Origin: Verrucomicrobiota bacterium
GTDB lineage: Bacteria > Verrucomicrobiota > Verrucomicrobiia > Limisphaerales > JADJPG01
Direction: 5' to 3'
Length of the DNA: 64,000 nt
Assembly (NCBI GenBank): GCA_016713365.1
Contig: JADJPG010000010.1
Location: 74,004-138,003, forward strand
Position 1 is the stretch's first letter. Each line of letters opens with the position of its first letter. The notes under the pieces were generated by a model, which was given only the letters and a program-made list of their open reading frames with translations, ran no database searches and had not been told where the DNA came from. Shown in pieces: positions 1 through 8,634 of the stretch. Position numbers and translations under genes: made by a program.

Positions 1-502
1 AGGACTCCACACGCGCCAGCTCAGCTCCACCCAAACGGCCACCGCAGCGGATCTTGATGCCTTCCGCACCGAAATCCATCGCCGTCTGAATCGCCTTCTT
101 CATGGCGCGACGGAAGGAAACACGGCGCTCCAGCTGCAGGGCCACGTTTTCAGCCACGAGCTGCGCATCCGTTTCCGGCTGCTTGATCTCGAGGATGTCG
201 ACATAGATTTCCTTGCCGGTCAACTTGCTCAATTCTTCCTTGAGCTTGTCGATTTCGGAACCCTTGCGGCCGATGACCACGCCCGGACGAGCCGTGAGAA
301 TGGTGATGCGGCAGCGAGTCGCGGCGCGCTCGATCAAAATCTTGGGAACACTGGCCGACTCGAGCTTCTTCTTCAGAATCTCGCGGATCTTGCGATCCTC
401 GGCGAGAAGCTTGCCGAAATCTTTCTTGTCGGAGTACCACTTGGAACGCCAGTCACGGTTGACGGCGATACGAAGGCCAATTGGATTAGTCTTTTGACCC
501 AT
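1..502 (-). CDS. rpsC: 30S ribosomal protein S3 (partial)
   Basis: This is the N-terminal 167 residues of S3, which binds the 3' domain of 16S rRNA and lines the mRNA entry side of the 30S subunit. The reading frame starts at the ATG complementary to 500-502 (MGQKTNPIGLRI, a typical S3 start) and runs off the left edge. The KH domain is visible with its GRKGSEI loop (GxxG), followed by ALQLERRVSFRRAMKKAI and the start of IKIRCGGRLGGAELAR. It follows rplV with a 7-base gap in the same operon. Identification is secure; only the C-terminal end is missing from the window. Confidence 0.96.
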   Translation of the reverse strand, partial: MGQKTNPIGLRIAVNRDWRSKWYSDKKDFGKLLAEDRKIREILKKKLESASVPKILIERAATRCRITILTARPGVVIGRKGSEIDKLKEELSKLTGKEIYVDILEIKQPETDAQLVAENVALQLERRVSFRRAMKKAIQTAMDFGAEGIKIRCGGRLGGAELARVES

Positions 503-509
503 AGATCAA

Positions 510-863
510 TTAATTATTGCTCTCCTCGTCCTGGCCATCCGTCAGCACGATTCTGATGTGGCAACCGCGCTTCAGGATCGGACCAGCCGAACCGCGCGCC
601 TTGGGTTGAAAACGCTTGTAAGTGGTGGCCGCCCCAGCGACCGCCTCGAGCACGATGAGATTTTCCGCCTTCGCGTTGTTATTGTTCTCCGCGTTGGCGA
701 TGGCGCTCTTCAGCGTCTTCGCCACCGCTCGCGCCGACTTGCGCGGAACAACCGCGAGCACCGCCTGGGCCTGCAACGCAGGCAATCCCTGAATCTGACG
801 GACAACCTCCCGCATCTTCTGCGGAGACATCCGGAAATTTTTGTAGATGGCTTGAACTCGCAT
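510..863 (-). CDS. rplV: 50S ribosomal protein L22
   Basis: A 117-residue protein of normal L22 length. L22 binds 23S rRNA and its extended beta-hairpin lines the peptide exit tunnel. Family features seen are the start KNFRMSPQKMREVVRQI, the central segment KTLKSAIANAENN, and the C-terminal hairpin region RFQPKARGSAGPILKRGCHI followed by the short IRIVLTDG strand. It sits 4 bases downstream of rpsS and 7 bases upstream of rpsC, in the standard S10-operon order. Confidence 0.97.
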   Translation of the reverse strand: MRVQAIYKNFRMSPQKMREVVRQIQGLPALQAQAVLAVVPRKSARAVAKTLKSAIANAENNNNAKAENLIVLEAVAGAATTYKRFQPKARGSAGPILKRGCHIRIVLTDGQDEESNN

Positions 864-867
864 AAAA

Positions 868-1149
868 CTATTTCGCTTCCGCCTTGGCCGTATGAGCGCC
901 GTGTTTCTTGAACGTGCGCGTCAGGGAGAACTCACCCAGACGATGGCCAACCATGTTTTCCGTCACGAACACCGGGTTGAAAACTTTGCCGTTGTGAACC
1001 GCAAAGGTCAGACCAACGAAATCAGGCGTAATCATCGACCGGCGGGACCACGTCTTGATCGGCGCCTTGGACTTTGTTTCCTTGGCTTTGGCGATCTTGT
1101 CCAGCAGGTGGAAATCTACAAACGGACCTTTTTTAATCGAGCGTCCCAT
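868..1149 (-). CDS. rpsS: 30S ribosomal protein S19
   Basis: A 93-residue protein matching S19 throughout. It begins MGRSIKKGPFVDFHLLDKI, has the WSRRSMITPDFVGLTFAVHNGK core and the MVGHRLGEFSLTRTFKKHG segment. S19 forms a complex with S13 in the 30S head near the A and P sites. The gene lies 8 bases downstream of rplB and 4 bases upstream of rplV, so it is surely cotranscribed with them. Confidence 0.97.
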   Translation of the reverse strand: MGRSIKKGPFVDFHLLDKIAKAKETKSKAPIKTWSRRSMITPDFVGLTFAVHNGKVFNPVFVTENMVGHRLGEFSLTRTFKKHGAHTAKAEAK

Positions 1150-1157
1150 AGTTCAAA

Positions 1158-2012
1158 TCACTTAAGTTTCATCGGGCGACCGTCGCGGCGAACCAGAATG
1201 AAGCGGTTCGAGAACTTCGTGCGGCTTCGGGTTTTACCACCCTTGGCCACCTTGCCCCAAGGCGACATCAACTGCTGCCAGCCGCCGCCAGACTTCGACT
1301 TACCGGCACCACCACCGTTCGGATGATCAACCGGGTTCTTGGAAACACCGCGGTTAATCGGGCGGATACCGCGATGACGGGAACGACCCGCCTTGCCGAG
1401 AATCACATTCTCATGCTCGATGTTTCCGACCTGCCCGATCGTCGCAAAGCAGTTTTCATTGATCTTGCGAATTTCACCCGAGGGCAGGCGAATCTGCGCA
1501 TAACCTTGGTCGCGAGACATCAATGTCGCCGCCGAACCAGCGCTGCGCACCATCTGAGCACCACGACCCGGAAAGATTTCAATGTTGTGAATCGGAAGGC
1601 CCACCGGAATCGTTTTCAGCGGGAGTGAGTTTCCCAAGTTGGGCTCAGCAGCCTCGCCGCTCATCACCTTGGCACCCACCTGCAACCCCACCGGGGCCAC
1701 AATGTAGCGCTTCTCACCATCCACATACTGAAGAGAGCCAGGCGAGCCGAACGGACCCGGATCGTATTCGATCGCGGAAACCGTCGCTTCAACCCCGTGC
1801 TTGTTGCGCTTGAAATCAACGAGACGCAGCTTCTGCTTATGACCACCACCGATACCGCGAGCAGTCATGCGCCCGTAATGATTGCGTCCACCGGTCTTCT
1901 TGCGGATCGTAACCAGGCTCTTCTCCGGCTTCGTCTTCGTAATCTCGTCATACGACGCGATCGTTATGTATCGCGTCGAAGGCGTAAGCGGTCTAAATGT
2001 CTTAACTGGCAT
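1158..2012 (-). CDS. rplB: 50S ribosomal protein L2
   Basis: A 284-residue protein of usual L2 length. L2 is a primary 23S rRNA-binding protein close to the peptidyl transferase centre. It starts MPVKTFRPLTPSTRYITIASYDEI and contains GRNHYGRMTARGIGGGHKQ, the RNA-binding stretch and the C-terminal HPNGGGAGKSKSGGG loop, whose histidine is implicated in peptidyl transferase activity in other bacteria. In most bacteria rplW lies just upstream; here the upstream 360 bases contain no ribosomal gene and a divergent chitinase follows, so rplB appears to be the first gene of this transcript. Confidence 0.97.
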   Translation of the reverse strand: MPVKTFRPLTPSTRYITIASYDEITKTKPEKSLVTIRKKTGGRNHYGRMTARGIGGGHKQKLRLVDFKRNKHGVEATVSAIEYDPGPFGSPGSLQYVDGEKRYIVAPVGLQVGAKVMSGEAAEPNLGNSLPLKTIPVGLPIHNIEIFPGRGAQMVRSAGSAATLMSRDQGYAQIRLPSGEIRKINENCFATIGQVGNIEHENVILGKAGRSRHRGIRPINRGVSKNPVDHPNGGGAGKSKSGGGWQQLMSPWGKVAKGGKTRSRTKFSNRFILVRRDGRPMKLK

Positions 2013-2371
2013 AAAGTCAAAAGCGTTACCAAGTCACAGCTTGGAGCGGCGCGGCCATCAATCCTGTTCCCAGTCGGGAAGTCAGTTATCGGTCACACCG
2101 ATTTGTTATGCTGTCCTTTACCCTGTAGGGGTAAGGGAGCGCAGAGGTTAGGCAAACAGAATTCAGGGTGCAACAAGTTTTTAGATTTTTTTTACTAGGT
2201 GATATCGAAGTAACCAAAACCCGCTCCGTTTCGACGGTTTTGCATGAGAATCAACGTCAGAAAACCCGCATGATTGCTGGCTGCCCGCCCATTCCGACCC
2301 GATCGGTCTCGAATCTTTCCATCGCTCAATCTTTCCTCGGAGTTTTTCGCCGTGCTGCTATTTTCCTCTGC
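2013..2371. other. Divergent intergenic region, rplB / chitinase
   Basis: These 359 bases separate the minus-strand ribosomal operon from the plus-strand chitinase. No rplW, rplD, rplC or rpsJ remnant could be read in any frame on the minus strand. The region contains a 9-base inverted repeat at 2115-2137 and an AT-rich stretch around 2176-2200 (T-tract and TTTTACTAGG). Promoters for both transcripts must lie here, but I cannot pick convincing -35/-10 boxes. Confidence 0.6.
2115..2137. promoter_or_regulatory. Inverted repeat ahead of the ribosomal operon
   Basis: The core is TTACCC-TGTAG-GGGTAA, and the arms extend to 9 bases (2115-2123 and 2129-2137) with a single mismatch around a 5-base loop. 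It lies about 100 bases upstream of the rplB start. It could be an operator or an RNA hairpin in the leader of the ribosomal transcript. The role is inferred from position only. Confidence 0.35.
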
Positions 2372-3727
2372 ATGCGTGCGTGGTTTAAGCACAGTTTTGC
2401 GAACATTTTGACGTTCGCACTCGCACTGACTGCGCTCGTGCCTTGCGTTCGCGGAGAACTCTGGAGCACTGCTTATTATGCGGGCTGGATGCAGGGACAA
2501 GTTCCTGCGTCGCGAGTCGATTTCACCGCGCTGAGCCACATCATTCACTTTTCCGTCCTCCCAAATCCCAACGGCTCCCTCGATAGCTCGACCCACAGCC
2601 TTTTCCCTGCGAATAGCGCCGACTTGCTGACCCGCGCCCACGCCGCCGGACGAAAAGTCCTCATCTCCGTAGGCGGCGCGGACACACAAACGGCATTTCA
2701 ATCAGCAACCACTCCCACAACCGCGCCGTTCTTCATCAGCAACCTCGTCCAATTCGCCAGAGCGCGCGGCTACGACGGTATCGATATCGACTGGGAACCA
2801 CTGGACGCCTCCGACGCACCACAATTCACCAACTTCGTTCGCTCGCTTCGTTCGGCCTTGAACAGTATCCAGCCGCGCCCGCTCCTCACCGCCGCCACCG
2901 CGTCCCAACCCGCCCTCTTCGCGTCTCTGAAGGATCAGTTAGACCAAATTAATCTCATGACCTACGACCTCTCCGGTCCATGGTCGGGCTGGATCACCTG
3001 GTTCAATGCCCCGATTTACGGCGGAAACACGCGATTTCCCAGCACCGGCGGACTAGTGCCCTCCGCCGACGGAATGGTGAACGACTTCATCGCCGCCGGT
3101 GTGCCTCCAGCGAAGTTGGGCGTCGGCATTGCGTTCTACGGCGTTGTCTGGAGCGCTGGAACCGGCACAACCACCGGCGGCGCAGCCCAACCGCGGCAAG
3201 CGTGGACCACGCCGCCAACCACCACGGCAATTCCGTTCGACACGATCATGTCGTCCTACTTTCAACCACAGCGTTACCGTTGGGACGCCGCCGCGCAGGC
3301 GGCGTATCTCACGATCGAAGAAGCCGGCTCCGCGAATGACAAATTCATCTCCTACGACGACGTCCGGGCGTGCCAATCAAAAGTCAGCTATGCACGCAAC
3401 CGCGGCCTCGGTGGCGTGATGATTTGGGAACTCGGCACTGGCTATCGCAGCACGCAACCCGAAGGTCAGCGCGACCCACTGCTCCAAGCCATCAAACAGG
3501 CCCTCGCCCCAACCCGCCTGAATCCACTGACTGTCACCAACGATCAAGTCAGCCTGAGCTTCACCGGCATGCCGCTCGCGCAATACCGCGTGCAGTGGAC
3601 CAGCAACGCTCTCGCCACCAACTGGTCGTCACTGCCCGGTACGCTTTCCAGCACGGGAGGCATCATTCAACTCAACGACCCCATCGCTCCCCTGCCCCGT
3701 TTCTATCGCGTAAAAACGCCACCGTGA
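2372..3727 (+). CDS. Secreted GH18 chitinase-like glycoside hydrolase
   Basis: A 451-residue protein starting at the ATG at 2372. An upstream in-frame extension exists, but only this start places a signal peptide (hydrophobic ILTFALALTALVPC ending near CVRG) at the N-terminus. The catalytic barrel follows: KVLISVGGA at about 95-103 and the GH18 motif DGIDIDWE at 135-142, whose final glutamate is the acid/base catalyst, then QINLMTYDLSG. GH18 enzymes hydrolyse beta-1,4-N-acetylglucosamine linkages by substrate-assisted catalysis. About 70 C-terminal residues form a separate module (SFTGMPLAQYRVQWTSN ... RFYRVKTPP) like those at the ends of two other secreted proteins in this window. Substrate is inferred as chitin; an endo-N-acetylglucosaminidase is possible. 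Confidence 0.88.
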   Translation: MRAWFKHSFANILTFALALTALVPCVRGELWSTAYYAGWMQGQVPASRVDFTALSHIIHFSVLPNPNGSLDSSTHSLFPANSADLLTRAHAAGRKVLISVGGADTQTAFQSATTPTTAPFFISNLVQFARARGYDGIDIDWEPLDASDAPQFTNFVRSLRSALNSIQPRPLLTAATASQPALFASLKDQLDQINLMTYDLSGPWSGWITWFNAPIYGGNTRFPSTGGLVPSADGMVNDFIAAGVPPAKLGVGIAFYGVVWSAGTGTTTGGAAQPRQAWTTPPTTTAIPFDTIMSSYFQPQRYRWDAAAQAAYLTIEEAGSANDKFISYDDVRACQSKVSYARNRGLGGVMIWELGTGYRSTQPEGQRDPLLQAIKQALAPTRLNPLTVTNDQVSLSFTGMPLAQYRVQWTSNALATNWSSLPGTLSSTGGIIQLNDPIAPLPRFYRVKTPP

Positions 3728-3777
3728 GCCGCGGATAATTCTCCCACCAGCACGACCGCCTCGTTACGTTCCCAGCC

Positions 3778-4230
3778 ATGCGCGCTGTCATCCAACGTGT
3801 CTGTTCTGCCTCCGTTACCATTTCAGGCGTAGTCAAATCCTCCATCGGCTCGGGACTTCTCGTGCTTCTAGGCATTGAGGAAGGCGATGGTGCGGACGAC
3901 ATCGAATGGCTCTGCGGGAAGCTAGCTCGCCTCCGCGTCTTCAACGACGAACAGCGCGTGATGAATCGTTCCGTGCAGGAAAGCGGCGGCGACATTCTCG
4001 TGGTCAGCCAGTTCACGCTCTACGCCAGCACGAAGAAAGGGAATCGCCCGTCCTACATCCGTGCTGCGCGACCGGAGACCGCGATTCCGCTCTACGAAAT
4101 GTTCCTTAACAAACTCGCCGCCGAGCTTGGCAAGCCCGTTCCTTCCGGTGAATTCGGCACCGACATGCAAGTCGCGCTGGTCAATGACGGCCCAGTGACC
4201 ATCCTCATCGACACCAAGGCACGGGAGTAG
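3778..4230 (+). CDS. dtd: D-aminoacyl-tRNA deacylase
   Basis: A 150-residue protein of standard length. Dtd removes D-amino acids (and glycine mischarged on tRNA-Ala) from tRNAs, acting as a cytoplasmic proofreading dimer. The start MRAVIQRVCSASVTI is typical, and both family signatures are present: SQFTLYA at 77-83 and the cross-dimer motif NDGPVT at 136-141. It lies 50 bases after the chitinase on the same strand and 78 bases before the peptidase gene, and is probably transcribed on its own or with the latter. Confidence 0.96.
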   Translation: MRAVIQRVCSASVTISGVVKSSIGSGLLVLLGIEEGDGADDIEWLCGKLARLRVFNDEQRVMNRSVQESGGDILVVSQFTLYASTKKGNRPSYIRAARPETAIPLYEMFLNKLAAELGKPVPSGEFGTDMQVALVNDGPVTILIDTKARE

Positions 4231-4308
4231 CCGCAGAGTTTCCGAGGCGCTGAATTGCACTTGCGACCAGCACCGTCCAACATTCGCCCGTTCATCAATC
4301 GAGACTTT

Positions 4309-7293
4309 ATGAAGCTGACTCTGGAAAAATTCGCCCTGGCCATGACGGCCGCCCTCTTCAGCGCGACCGCACTCATCGCCGCAGACAAACCTGGCGCGTT
4401 CGAAGCGCAGTTCATCACCAACACACGCCAGCTCATCTTCGAAGGCAAACGCAGTGGCGAAGGTTATTTCTCTCCAGACGGCAATGCGCTCATCTTCCAG
4501 AGCGAACGCGAGCCGGAGAATCCGTTCTACCAAATCTACTTCCTCGATCTCGAAAGCGGCGACAGCCATCGCGTCTCGCCTGGCACTGGCAAGACAACGT
4601 GCGCCTTCTTCAAGCCAGGCGCGGACGAAGTGCTCTTCGCCTCCACGCATCTCGATCCCGAAGCGAAGGCCAAGCAGAAGGCAGAACTCGACTTCCGCGC
4701 GTCCGGGAAGCAGCGCCGTTACGCGTGGGATTACGACGAGCACATGGATATCTTCACCGCGCGCCGCGACGGCTCGAATCTCCAGCGCCTCACCACCACG
4801 CCCGGCTACGACGCCGAGGGTGATTACTCGCCGGACGGCAAGCTCATCGTCTTCTGCTCGCTGCGCGACGCGTATCCGACGAACAAGCTTTCCGCTGAGG
4901 ATCTCAAGCGCCTCGAAACCGACCCGGCGTGGTTCGGCGAAATCTACGTGATGAACGCCGACGGCTCGAATCCGCGCCGGCTCACGCATTCACCGGGCTA
5001 CGATGGCGGACCGTTCTTCACGCCGGACGGCCAGCGCATCGTCTGGCGGCGCTTCGATGACAAGGGCGTGAACGCCGACGTCTACACCATGAAGCTCGAT
5101 GGCTCCGACGTGCGTCGCATCACGGATTTCGGAGCGATGTCGTGGGCGCCGTATTTCCATCCGTCCGGCGAGTATCTGATCTTCACGGCGAACAAACTCG
5201 GCTTCGCCAACTTCGAGCTCTTCCTCACCGACGCGAACGGCACAAAGGAACCGGTGCGCATCACGTTCACGGACGGCTTCGATGGACTGCCCGTTTTCTC
5301 ACCCGATGGCAACAAGCTCTGCTGGACCTCCGGCCGCACCGCCGACGGCAAATCGCAACTCTTCCTCGGCAACTGGAATCACACCGCCGCCCTCGCCGCG
5401 CTCAAGGCCGCGCCCGCGCGAGTGCAAGGCGGTGCGTCCATCGCCAGTAGCAGCGGACGTGAATCCGCTCATTCTTCCACCTCCCAGCCTGATCAGAGCC
5501 TCCTCACGTCGGCTGCGACACCGGAGATTTCGCAAGCCGATCTCCGCGCCCAGGTTGCCTACCTCGCTTCCGAGAAACTCGAAGGCCGCGCCACCGGCAG
5601 CGAAGGGGCGAAGCTCGCCGCCGACTTCATCGCCGACCAATTCAAGACCGCCGGACTCCAGCCCGCGCCCGGCAACAGTGGCTTCTTTCATCCGTTCGAA
5701 TTCAACGCCGGCGTCCGCGTCGTGACGAACGCGAACACGCTCACCGTCTCCGGCGAAAACCTCGCTGCCGTCTTCGGCGTGCAGAAAGATTTCCGTCCGC
5801 TCTCGTTCACCGCGAACGCCGAAGCCGAGGGCGATGTCGTCTTCGTCGGCTACGGGCTCTCCGTCCCGGGCAAGCTCGGCGAAGGCTACGATTCCTACGA
5901 CGGCGTGAACGTCTCGAACAAGATCGCGCTCGTCCTCCGCTACGTGCCCGAGGAGGTCGATGCCAAGCGCCGCGCGGAACTCAATCGCTACGCCGGCCTG
6001 CGCTACAAGGCCATGCTCGCGCGCGACCACGGCGCGAAGGCCGTGCTCTTCGTCACCGGACCGAACTCGCCGAACCCTGGCGAACTCGCGGGCCTGAACT
6101 TCGACAGCAGCCTCGCCGGCTCCGGCATCGTCGCCGCGTCCATCAGCAGCAATGTCATCGCCGCGCTCTTCGCCGGATCGGGCAAGGATCTCAAGGCGCT
6201 CCAGTCGCGGCTCGACAAGGAAGATCCCCACGCCGAAAGCGGCTTCACGCTCGCGAAGACGAAAGTGAAGATCACCACCGCCGTCGAACACCTCAAGAAG
6301 ACCGACCGCAACGTCGTGGCGATGATTCCGCCCGGCGACACCTCGAAGCCGGCCGAATACATTCTCGTCGGCGCGCACTACGATCACCTCGGCCACGGCG
6401 AATCCGGCGGCGCCATGCAACGCGCTGGTGAAGAGCACGCCATTCATTACGGCGCAGACGACAACGCCTCCGGCACCGCCGCCATTCTCGAACTCGCCGC
6501 CGCGCTCGCCAGGGAACGCGCCGCCAAGCCCGAGAACTTTTCGCGCGGACTCATCTTCGCGCTCTGGTCCGGCGAAGAGATCGGCCTCATCGGCTCGTCG
6601 CACTTCGCCGAGCATCCGCCCGTCGCAATGTCGAACATCGCCGCGTATGTGAACTTCGACATGGTCGGCCGCCTGCGCGACAACAAGCTCAGCCTGCAAG
6701 GCGTCGGCTCCTCGAGCGCGTGGCGCAAGCTCATCGAGAAACGCAACGTCGCCGCCGGCTTCAACGTCGCGCTCCAGGAAGACCCTTACCTGCCCACCGA
6801 CACCACGCCGTTCTACTCGAAGCGCGTGCCCGTGCTGAACTTCTTCACCGGCAGCCACGAGGATTACCATCGCCCGACCGACAAGCCCGACACGCTCAAC
6901 TACGACGGCCTCGAACGCATCACGAAGTTCGCCCGCGCCCTTCTCGCCGATCTCGCCAAAGGCCCGGAGCGTCCTGATTACCTCACCGTCGCCCGCACTG
7001 ATTCCGGCGGCGGCAGTCGCGAGAATCTGCGCGCTTACCTCGGCACCATTCCCGACTACGCCACGGAAGTTCCCGGCGTGAAACTCTCCGGCGTGCGCGG
7101 CGGCGCCCCGGCGGAAAAGGCCGGCCTGAAAGGCGGCGACATCATCGTGGAATTTGGCGGCAAGAAGATCGCAAACATCTACGACTACACCTACGCGATG
7201 GACGCCGTGAAGATTGGTCAACCCGTGAAAGTCACCGTCCTCCGCGACGGCCAGCGCGTCACGCTCACCGTCACGCCGGAGGCGCGGAAGTAA
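4309..7293 (+). CDS. Secreted TolB-propeller / M28 peptidase / PDZ protein
   Basis: A 994-residue exported protein. I chose the ATG at 4309 because it starts a clear signal peptide (MKLTLEKFALAMTAALFSA, cleavage near LIAADK). Residues about 40-370 are a WD40/TolB-like beta-propeller with repeated FSPDG/YSPDG/FTPDG turns. Residues about 405-870 are an M28 zinc aminopeptidase with a PA-like insertion. Zn ligand motifs are all visible: GAHYDHLGHG, GADDNASGTAA, WSGEEIGLIGS, NFDMVGRL and GSHEDYHRPTD. A C-terminal PDZ domain covers about 905-990 (GVRGGAPAEKAGLKGGDII). The propeller-peptidase joint (residues about 380-404) is encoded by a dispersed repeat at 5447-5520. Likely a periplasmic or surface peptidase; the peptide substrate is unknown. 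Confidence 0.9.
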   Translation: MKLTLEKFALAMTAALFSATALIAADKPGAFEAQFITNTRQLIFEGKRSGEGYFSPDGNALIFQSEREPENPFYQIYFLDLESGDSHRVSPGTGKTTCAFFKPGADEVLFASTHLDPEAKAKQKAELDFRASGKQRRYAWDYDEHMDIFTARRDGSNLQRLTTTPGYDAEGDYSPDGKLIVFCSLRDAYPTNKLSAEDLKRLETDPAWFGEIYVMNADGSNPRRLTHSPGYDGGPFFTPDGQRIVWRRFDDKGVNADVYTMKLDGSDVRRITDFGAMSWAPYFHPSGEYLIFTANKLGFANFELFLTDANGTKEPVRITFTDGFDGLPVFSPDGNKLCWTSGRTADGKSQLFLGNWNHTAALAALKAAPARVQGGASIASSSGRESAHSSTSQPDQSLLTSAATPEISQADLRAQVAYLASEKLEGRATGSEGAKLAADFIADQFKTAGLQPAPGNSGFFHPFEFNAGVRVVTNANTLTVSGENLAAVFGVQKDFRPLSFTANAEAEGDVVFVGYGLSVPGKLGEGYDSYDGVNVSNKIALVLRYVPEEVDAKRRAELNRYAGLRYKAMLARDHGAKAVLFVTGPNSPNPGELAGLNFDSSLAGSGIVAASISSNVIAALFAGSGKDLKALQSRLDKEDPHAESGFTLAKTKVKITTAVEHLKKTDRNVVAMIPPGDTSKPAEYILVGAHYDHLGHGESGGAMQRAGEEHAIHYGADDNASGTAAILELAAALARERAAKPENFSRGLIFALWSGEEIGLIGSSHFAEHPPVAMSNIAAYVNFDMVGRLRDNKLSLQGVGSSSAWRKLIEKRNVAAGFNVALQEDPYLPTDTTPFYSKRVPVLNFFTGSHEDYHRPTDKPDTLNYDGLERITKFARALLADLAKGPERPDYLTVARTDSGGGSRENLRAYLGTIPDYATEVPGVKLSGVRGGAPAEKAGLKGGDIIVEFGGKKIANIYDYTYAMDAVKIGQPVKVTVLRDGQRVTLTVTPEARK
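5447..5520 (+). repeat. REP-like element inside a coding sequence
   Basis: Begins GTAGCAGCGGACGTGAATCC and ends CTCACGTCGGCTGCGACA. The two ends are imperfect inverted copies of each other. The same termini occur at 9633-9703, and the left half occurs at 7312-7340. Here the element is read in frame (SSGRES ... DQSLLTSAAT) as the linker between the propeller and the M28 domain of the peptidase. Confidence 0.8.
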
Positions 7294-7311
7294 GCTCCGC
7301 ACTTCATTTTC

Positions 7312-7340
7312 GTAGCAGCGGACGTGAGTCCGCTCTGATC
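7312..7340 (+). repeat. REP-like element, left half
   Basis: GTAGCAGCGGACGTGAGTCC followed by GCTCTGATC is identical to the left half of the element at 9633-9703. It is followed at once by a copy of the second repeat family (7344-7449), so this copy appears truncated or fused to the other repeat. It lies between the stop of the M28 peptidase gene and the stop of the HD hydrolase gene. Confidence 0.75.
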
Positions 7341-7343
7341 GAA

Positions 7344-7449
7344 GGGCTGAAAGCCCGAAAGATAATAGCCCAGGGCAAAGCGAGTCCGCGAGCGACGCCC
7401 TGGGTTCATCGTTCAGCAAACATCTTAAGCCCTGAAAGGGCGGCACAAC
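7344..7449 (+). repeat. Dispersed hairpin repeat, copy A
   Basis: Starts GGGCTGAAAGCCCGAAAGAT, has internal inverted arms GCCCAGGGC and GCCCTGGGT, and ends CCCTGAAAGGGCGGCACAA. It closely matches the copy at 8635-8738 and, in reverse, the one at 8798-8898. The accidental translation (SLCPGLLSFGLSAL) resembles a repeat type I recall from Pedosphaera and Planctomycetes genomes. It sits in the convergent gap between the peptidase gene and the HD hydrolase gene. Confidence 0.8.
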
Positions 7450-7452
7450 CTC

Positions 7453-8082
7453 TCACCACACCCGTTTCAGCTTTCGGATAGAGTCCGTCAGATTGCGACG
7501 CGCGCTGTCCTCATACTTCGCCGCGAACAAATCCGTCGTGTAGATGCGCTTCCGGTCGAGGAAACGCTCGAGAATCTCCGCACGCTTGGGCTTGAACACC
7601 AGCGCGGGCACCCAGCTGTATTCCTCGCGAATCTGCGCTTCATACTCCAAGAATCTCGGCTCGTCCTTGCCAAGGATGCTCAGGTCCACATCCACCAGCA
7701 GACCGGCATCCGGGCCGGCCTCGGTGCTGTGCGTTTTCGTCGCCATCACCAGGCTGCCCACGGTCGCGGCGAGCTTGGATTGCCCTCCCGCTTCGAGGCA
7801 ACTCACCGCCATCGCGGCGCTGCGCTCCTCGTTGTCGCCGGCCTTGGGATCGTAAACCGCATCGTGAAACCACAGCGCCAACTCCACGGCCGCCGGGTCT
7901 TGGGCGAGATGCTTTGCACCGTCGAATTCCGCCAGACATTCCGCAATGTGCTGCTGGTTGTGATAATGCCGCTGCGGCTCGGCGTAAGCCTGCGTCAACC
8001 GGTCGTACCACGGCGACGCGTCGCCATCGAGGCCGGAGGCCTGCCACAATTGCAGCCAACGCTCCTGTCCGGGCCAATTCAT
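7453..8082 (-). CDS. HD-superfamily metal-dependent phosphohydrolase
   Basis: A 209-residue protein resembling the COG4339 family of predicted HD hydrolases. The HD metal site is visible: RHYHNQQHI at about 39-46 and LWFHDAVYDP at 70-79 (HD pair 73-74), with later conserved segments VDVDLSILG and YEAQIREEYSWVP. Members are predicted to hydrolyse phosphate esters or nucleotides, but no substrate is established. Its start overlaps the stop of coaD by 4 bases (ATGA at 8079-8082), so the two are translationally coupled. Confidence 0.85.
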   Translation of the reverse strand: MNWPGQERWLQLWQASGLDGDASPWYDRLTQAYAEPQRHYHNQQHIAECLAEFDGAKHLAQDPAAVELALWFHDAVYDPKAGDNEERSAAMAVSCLEAGGQSKLAATVGSLVMATKTHSTEAGPDAGLLVDVDLSILGKDEPRFLEYEAQIREEYSWVPALVFKPKRAEILERFLDRKRIYTTDLFAAKYEDSARRNLTDSIRKLKRVW

Positions 8083-8579
8083 GGGCGCGCCTTGATGAGA
8101 TGTCGATAGACCGGCTCTGGCACATACTTCTTGGCCACGCGTTGCCAGCCCTTCGGTCCGACCAATCCCTTCACCATGCTGCTGCTCACCTCGGCGATGT
8201 CGCGCGGCGGCATGAGGAACACCGTGCAGATATCCGGGTCGAGATCGCCATTGATGTTCCGCATCGTGCGCTCATACTCGTAATCGCTTCCAGACCGAAT
8301 GCCGCGGAGGATGTGCGTGGCGCCGAGCTGCTGCGCGTAATCGATCAGGTAAAGGTTCGAGAACGAAGCGATAGATACATTCCGGATGCCCTTCAACGAC
8401 TCTCGAAGCATCGCGAGCCTGACCTCCAGCGGAAAGGTGTAACGCTTCTCCGAATTGATGCCTACCGCCACGACCAGGCTGTCAAAGAGCGCAACGCCCT
8501 GCTCCACCATCCAGAGATGCCCGATGGTCAACGGGTCAAAGCTCCCGGCGTAAACTCCCAAACGTTTCTTCGTTCTCAC
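8079..8579 (-). CDS. coaD: Phosphopantetheine adenylyltransferase
   Basis: A 166-residue protein of standard CoaD length, starting at a GTG (complement of 8577-8579). CoaD transfers AMP from ATP to 4'-phosphopantetheine, the penultimate step of CoA synthesis. The nucleotidyltransferase motif GSFDPLTIGH is at 13-22, ILRGIRSGSDYEYE occupies the place of the usual RGLR-x-x-x-DFEYE motif, and EVSSSMVKGL matches the C-terminal ISSSxVKE motif. It is coupled to the downstream HD hydrolase gene by a 4-base overlap. The RGIRSGSD segment differs slightly from classic CoaD, so a close relative with another acceptor is not excluded. Confidence 0.9.
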   Translation of the reverse strand: MRTKKRLGVYAGSFDPLTIGHLWMVEQGVALFDSLVVAVGINSEKRYTFPLEVRLAMLRESLKGIRNVSIASFSNLYLIDYAQQLGATHILRGIRSGSDYEYERTMRNINGDLDPDICTVFLMPPRDIAEVSSSMVKGLVGPKGWQRVAKKYVPEPVYRHLIKARP

Positions 8580-8634
8580 ACGGGGATGGTAGCAAGGGGT
8601 GCTGCCGTGTCAGCAACACATGCAACGGCCCCAA

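Noticed and set aside
5299..7446. Open frame of 715 codons on the minus strand opposite the M28 peptidase gene
   Set aside because: It is antisense to a protein with complete catalytic motifs, has the Arg/Gly/Ala-rich composition of a GC-rich shadow frame, and begins inside a dispersed repeat.
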